From positions 298,133-362,132 of the forward strand of contig NZ_JAASQI010000005.1 of NCBI RefSeq assembly GCF_011762225.1: a stretch of 64,000 nt of DNA. Reading direction: 5' to 3'. A program made the translations under genes and the position numbers. Positions within the stretch are counted from its first letter, which is position 1. Each line of letters opens with the position of its first letter. Origin of the DNA: Pseudochelatococcus lubricantis. GTDB lineage: Bacteria > Pseudomonadota > Alphaproteobacteria > Rhizobiales > Beijerinckiaceae. Below the pieces are notes generated by a model, which did no database searches, was not told the DNA's origin, and saw only the letters and a list, made by a program, of their open reading frames with translations. Of this stretch, positions 60,867 through 64,000 are shown piece after piece.

Positions 60867-61994
60867 TCAGATGTTAAGGTAAGTATATGCTGGAGTCAGA
60901 TAACGGTGTATATAATCACCGACCATTTCCGGCAAGACATTTTCACGTATAAAAAAGAATAAATATTCATCATTGCCGATAGGAAATATTAGATCTTTCT
61001 TTGTTATTATAGATACAGAATTATCAATTTTATCACCATTATAAAATCGTATATAAAAAGTTTCTCCAGCGGAGATAAATTCCTCAGGGGTCATTGCCAT
61101 CAATTTTTTTCTAATATTCTCGTCTTGAATTCCTCTCTTTCCTAATATTTTTGAGAAAATATACTCTCCATTCACATATTTTGCGTTTCCGACTTCAAAC
61201 GATATAGTGTACATATTTCCATTGTAACTAAAAATTTCATCTCCGTTCGAATGCTTAGCTCCTGCGACGAACGATGAGATAGATTTAGGGACGCGCTTAT
61301 AAACAATAGAATACTTTCTTTCTTGTTTGTCTTGTTTTTTGCGAGTTGATTTAAAGTTTTCATTTATTTTTACTAGAAAAGGCTGTACAATAAAGCTTTT
61401 CATACCGATCGGCACCCACTTCACGCTTGGCAACATTGTAACGCCATCTGCCACTTGATGAAACGGAATATTTGACGCAACAAAATTCGAGAATCTTCTG
61501 CTCACTATCTGTGCTTTTGCCGTAGACCATTCATCAACACCGTAGCGGATATTCTCCTTAAAAATTTCTCTTTCATCCGATCTAGCGGAATAGAGATGAA
61601 TTATATCAAACTCGTTACCTTTTATCGAATCAAGGACGCGCGAAATTTCCTGCGAAAAATTAGATACTAGCTCTATGTTGTCCTCCAGGACCAGGCTAAA
61701 GGCGTGCCCGCTCTCAGCAGCGCGTGAGTTGGCAAGGTAATGCCCCATCATGCAGCCAAGCGTCCCCATTTTGTACTGCAAAGCGGAGTAATCATATAAT
61801 TTCTCAGAAACCCAATGGCTCGGAAAAAGTTTTATGTATCCATTGACTGCCAACTCGATCGGGTTGAGATCAATACCAGCGTCCTGAGAAATAAAATTGA
61901 CTTTTAACACATCAGAAAAACGTGATAGATGGTTCGAAATCCAGCTCTCCCGGTCGGAGCCTCGGATGGTAATCACGTAAGTTTCTAACATCAC
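60867..61994 (-). CDS. Glycosyltransferase family 25-like protein, AT-rich
   Basis: A 375-aa protein. The N-terminal 150 residues follow the GT25 (LPS beta-galactosyltransferase) pattern: ETYVITIRGSDRESWISNHL, YKMGTLGCMMGHYLANSRAAE and SLVLEDNIEL, the last standing for the usual LEDD metal site but with Asn in place of the second Asp. The C-terminal 200 residues are unlike GT25. Base composition is far lower in GC than the rest of the window, and codon use (AAA, ATT, TTT) differs, which suggests recent transfer. It stands beside two IS elements. Confidence 0.75.
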   Translation of the reverse strand: MMLETYVITIRGSDRESWISNHLSRFSDVLKVNFISQDAGIDLNPIELAVNGYIKLFPSHWVSEKLYDYSALQYKMGTLGCMMGHYLANSRAAESGHAFSLVLEDNIELVSNFSQEISRVLDSIKGNEFDIIHLYSARSDEREIFKENIRYGVDEWSTAKAQIVSRRFSNFVASNIPFHQVADGVTMLPSVKWVPIGMKSFIVQPFLVKINENFKSTRKKQDKQERKYSIVYKRVPKSISSFVAGAKHSNGDEIFSYNGNMYTISFEVGNAKYVNGEYIFSKILGKRGIQDENIRKKLMAMTPEEFISAGETFYIRFYNGDKIDNSVSIITKKDLIFPIGNDEYLFFFIRENVLPEMVGDYIHRYLTPAYTYLNI

Positions 61995-62114
61995 GATGCC
62001 TTCTAAGTTCGAGTTTTTAGGATCCGTGCTTCTGTGTTAAACGATAAGCATACACGATAATTCTGGGGCCATCCCTCAGCGACCATGAAATGACTACTGA
62101 TAACCTTCTCATAT

Positions 62115-63563
62115 TCATCGTCTTGACGACACCTCCGCCTTTTTTATGGCGTTGAACAACGCTGGCCACGCTTCGTCGAGAAACGCGCTTGGAGCAATGC
62201 TATAGGACAGGCCATAAGCGCCAGACCAGCTATAGAGCATCAAGCCTGTTTGGGGTTCGACGGAAGGTTTAGCCGTGGTCCTGCATATCAGCGTTATGTT
62301 CTCTATCTGCCTGATTATCCTGCTGAAATTATCATAGACTTCAGGATGGCAGTAGGACACGCCGTTCAAGCCGGCCAAGATGCCGATGATCGATGGCGTG
62401 GCGGCAGGGGTTACCTGAAAATGGGCACGGCTGATGGCATGAACCTTTGCGAGCAAATCACGTCCGCCCAGGAATTCCACATCGATGAAGCTGCCCAACT
62501 TTTTCGTCCACGATGCAGCTATTTCCTTCTCTACTTCAAGGATGCTTGCATACTGCTTGTTGAGCCTATCGGCCTCAGCCTGAAAGATCGGCCCGGTCAT
62601 GCCGCTCACATAGACGGTGAGATGGGAGGTTATCGTTTGTGTCTTTTCGAACAGGGCAAGCAAGCCCTCACCCTGCTCATCCCACCTGCGCTTTTCCAGG
62701 TCCAGGGAGCAAAATAATATGAGTCTTTCTTTAGGTGCGGTTCGGGGAGGAGGTGCCTCGTCGCGACCAAGTAAGACCTCTCTGAGTTCTTCAAAGAGGT
62801 AACGATTCAGATTGATGTCACTTGCTTCAGGGAGATAGATTCCCTCTATAATAGAAGTGGAAGACTTTATGAATTTCGACCTGTCCCTGTAATCCCCGGC
62901 ATTCGTGAACGAACGTCGCCCGATCGCCTTGATGCTTTGAAACAGCTCAGGATCAAAATATGCTGACAATTTGGCCTGATGGACATGGACAGATTCCGCG
63001 ATATCTATTGCAGCAGCGAATGCCGCGAATTTTGTAATGCTCATCGACTGATCGGTAGGGCGGCCATTATTGAAAAGGACGATCGTATGGGGTTCAAGTC
63101 CCCAATCGGCAGCGTATATATCTTGCTTTTGGTCCTTTTGTATCGCTTCTATAGATGTGCTCGTCTCACCATGCGAGCCAAACGACGTTACAGTATAATC
63201 CTGCCTGTCGCCGGTCAGAAACAAGATTCCGCCAAGCGCGATATCTACTACAAGCCATTTACCGTCATGTCTGTACGCATGGAGACATATGTGCCATACG
63301 TGCCTATCGCGCCGAATGGTATGTTTGATGTCCTTGAAAGACGTATTGACAATGAAATTGCTGATCGCCCGAGCAGCCTCGGACGAGCGGCCGCCGTTAG
63401 CCTCTATATGGTCCGGTATTGCCTTTTGCAAAAAATGCCAATACGCTTCTTTCTGGACGACTGGAACAAGTGAAAATGCACCCAAAGCCGCCGAAATGGC
63501 TGACTTTGTTGCTCTGGCGTTCGGCAAAAGCGAGCGAAGTGAGTTTGCTAACTCGGGATTCAT
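62115..63563 (-). CDS. Unknown 482-aa protein in the glycan locus
   Basis: I do not recognise this protein. It starts MNPELANSLRSLLPNARATK after an AGGA ribosome site. The first half has mixed alpha/beta character (HICLHAYRHDGKWLVVDIALGG). The second half contains ERLILFCSLDLEKRRWDEQGEG, a Rossmann-like beta-alpha start, and ATPSIIGILAGLNGVSYCHPEVYDN, which recalls the C-terminal nucleotide-sugar site of GT-B enzymes. A divergent glycosyltransferase is possible, not shown. GC content is intermediate. It lies 120 bp upstream of the GT25-like gene on the same strand. Confidence 0.6.
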   Translation of the reverse strand: MNPELANSLRSLLPNARATKSAISAALGAFSLVPVVQKEAYWHFLQKAIPDHIEANGGRSSEAARAISNFIVNTSFKDIKHTIRRDRHVWHICLHAYRHDGKWLVVDIALGGILFLTGDRQDYTVTSFGSHGETSTSIEAIQKDQKQDIYAADWGLEPHTIVLFNNGRPTDQSMSITKFAAFAAAIDIAESVHVHQAKLSAYFDPELFQSIKAIGRRSFTNAGDYRDRSKFIKSSTSIIEGIYLPEASDINLNRYLFEELREVLLGRDEAPPPRTAPKERLILFCSLDLEKRRWDEQGEGLLALFEKTQTITSHLTVYVSGMTGPIFQAEADRLNKQYASILEVEKEIAASWTKKLGSFIDVEFLGGRDLLAKVHAISRAHFQVTPAATPSIIGILAGLNGVSYCHPEVYDNFSRIIRQIENITLICRTTAKPSVEPQTGLMLYSWSGAYGLSYSIAPSAFLDEAWPALFNAIKKAEVSSRR

Positions 63564-64000
63564 TGGGTCCTCATATCAAACAGGGATTAGCCAGTACTTC
63601 GCTATGCAAGCCGCGTGGCTCGTACATTAGCGGAAACGTCAACAAGCACAACATCCTCCCTTGTCCACCCGACACTTGATGTGGCTGTCACTGTAGATTT
63701 AGTGCTGATCAAAAGCAACGGAAGAGCTGGTTCCGTTTGTTTGGACTGCGCCGCGACGCGGGATTGCCTGTCTCCGCGCCTGCGACAAATTGCTTCGATC
63801 CCCACGCGCGTCATCGGTGCCCCCCCAAAGGGGAAATCAAGGTGCAGTAATCCATTGATTTTGAGCGAATTCTCATCGATTAGATGATTCCATCTGATCG
63901 GAACGCGCTCTAGGTGCTGTCTGCATTCATTGATTCCCTTTTTGTGTTGGTTCTGATTCAAGGTCTCCAAAGGAGATGACCTTGAGCAGACGGACCCTGA
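63564..64000. other. Terminal non-coding stretch with hairpin repeat
   Basis: About 437 bp. It holds hairpin repeat copy B and mixed short frames without family features. At the very end ATG at 63976 with AAGGAG directly before it opens a frame (MTLSRRTL) that runs out of the window. It could be the start of a gene with an exported product or of an IS, but eight codons are too few to decide. Confidence 0.4.
63866..63917. repeat. Dispersed hairpin repeat, copy B
   Basis: Core GATTAGATG-ATTC-CATCTGATC (63878-63899), a 9-bp stem with one G-T pair and a 4-nt loop, preceded by CGAATTCTCATC and followed by GGAACGCGCTCTAGGTGC. The same layout is seen at 45652-45702. Elements of this sequence are, to my knowledge, common between genes in Hyphomicrobiales. 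Confidence 0.75.

Overview
The window is a high-GC stretch of about 57 kb followed by a more AT-rich, IS-marked end. Gene families and layout point to an alphaproteobacterium of the Hyphomicrobiales (rhizobia/Aurantimonas/Chelativorans-like). The basis is an Ehu/Eut ectoine-catabolism cluster with an EnuR-type MocR regulator, AapJ-like and Dpp-type ABC transporters, many GntR/LysR/Lrp regulators, and short intergenic palindromes of the rhizobial type. No tRNA, rRNA or CRISPR array was seen. Species-level placement is inference.

Layout. (1) 1-6.4 kb: last permease of a nucleoside-type ABC system, then a minus-strand msrB-dipZ-msrA set (envelope methionine-sulfoxide repair), a polar amino acid binding protein, an L,D-transpeptidase and a lipoprotein. 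(2) 6.7-16.7 kb: MscS channel, VOC protein, MFS pump with divergent AraC regulator, LysR regulator divergent from cidA-cidB (LrgA/LrgB), quinone-dependent D-lactate dehydrogenase, and a UTRA-type GntR regulator. (3) 16.9-21.7 kb: one giant secreted RTX protein with an N-terminal calcineurin-like phosphoesterase. (4) 21.8-34.5 kb: ectoine uptake and degradation. EhuBCDA import ectoine, EutD hydrolyses the ring, EutE deacetylates, an aminotransferase and aldehyde dehydrogenase carry diaminobutyrate to aspartate, and AsnC and EnuR regulate. EutB and EutC of the hydroxyectoine branch are present but EutA is not.

(5) 34.6-45.6 kb: a second catabolic block made of a DAO-type FAD oxidase, FCD-GntR regulator, NtaA/DszA-type flavin monooxygenase, Dpp-type ABC importer, 2-hydroxyacid dehydrogenase and flavin reductase. 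It resembles aminopolycarboxylate or organosulfur degradation sets. (6) 45.7-50 kb: DUF429 protein, MsbA-like ABC exporter and a serralysin-like M10 metalloprotease ending in DUF4214-like sequence. (7) 50.1-63.6 kb: a surface-glycan locus with methyltransferase, GT4, two very large GT2 proteins, an unknown protein sharing beta-rich modules with a GT2, two abutting IS5-family elements, then an AT-rich GT25-like transferase and an unknown 482-aa protein.

The best leads are the Met-rich DipZ linker beside two single-cysteine Msr enzymes, the eutA-less ectoine cluster, the possible common regulation across region 5, the perfect palindrome in front of the RTX phosphoesterase, and a covarying hairpin repeat at 45.65 and 63.87 kb.
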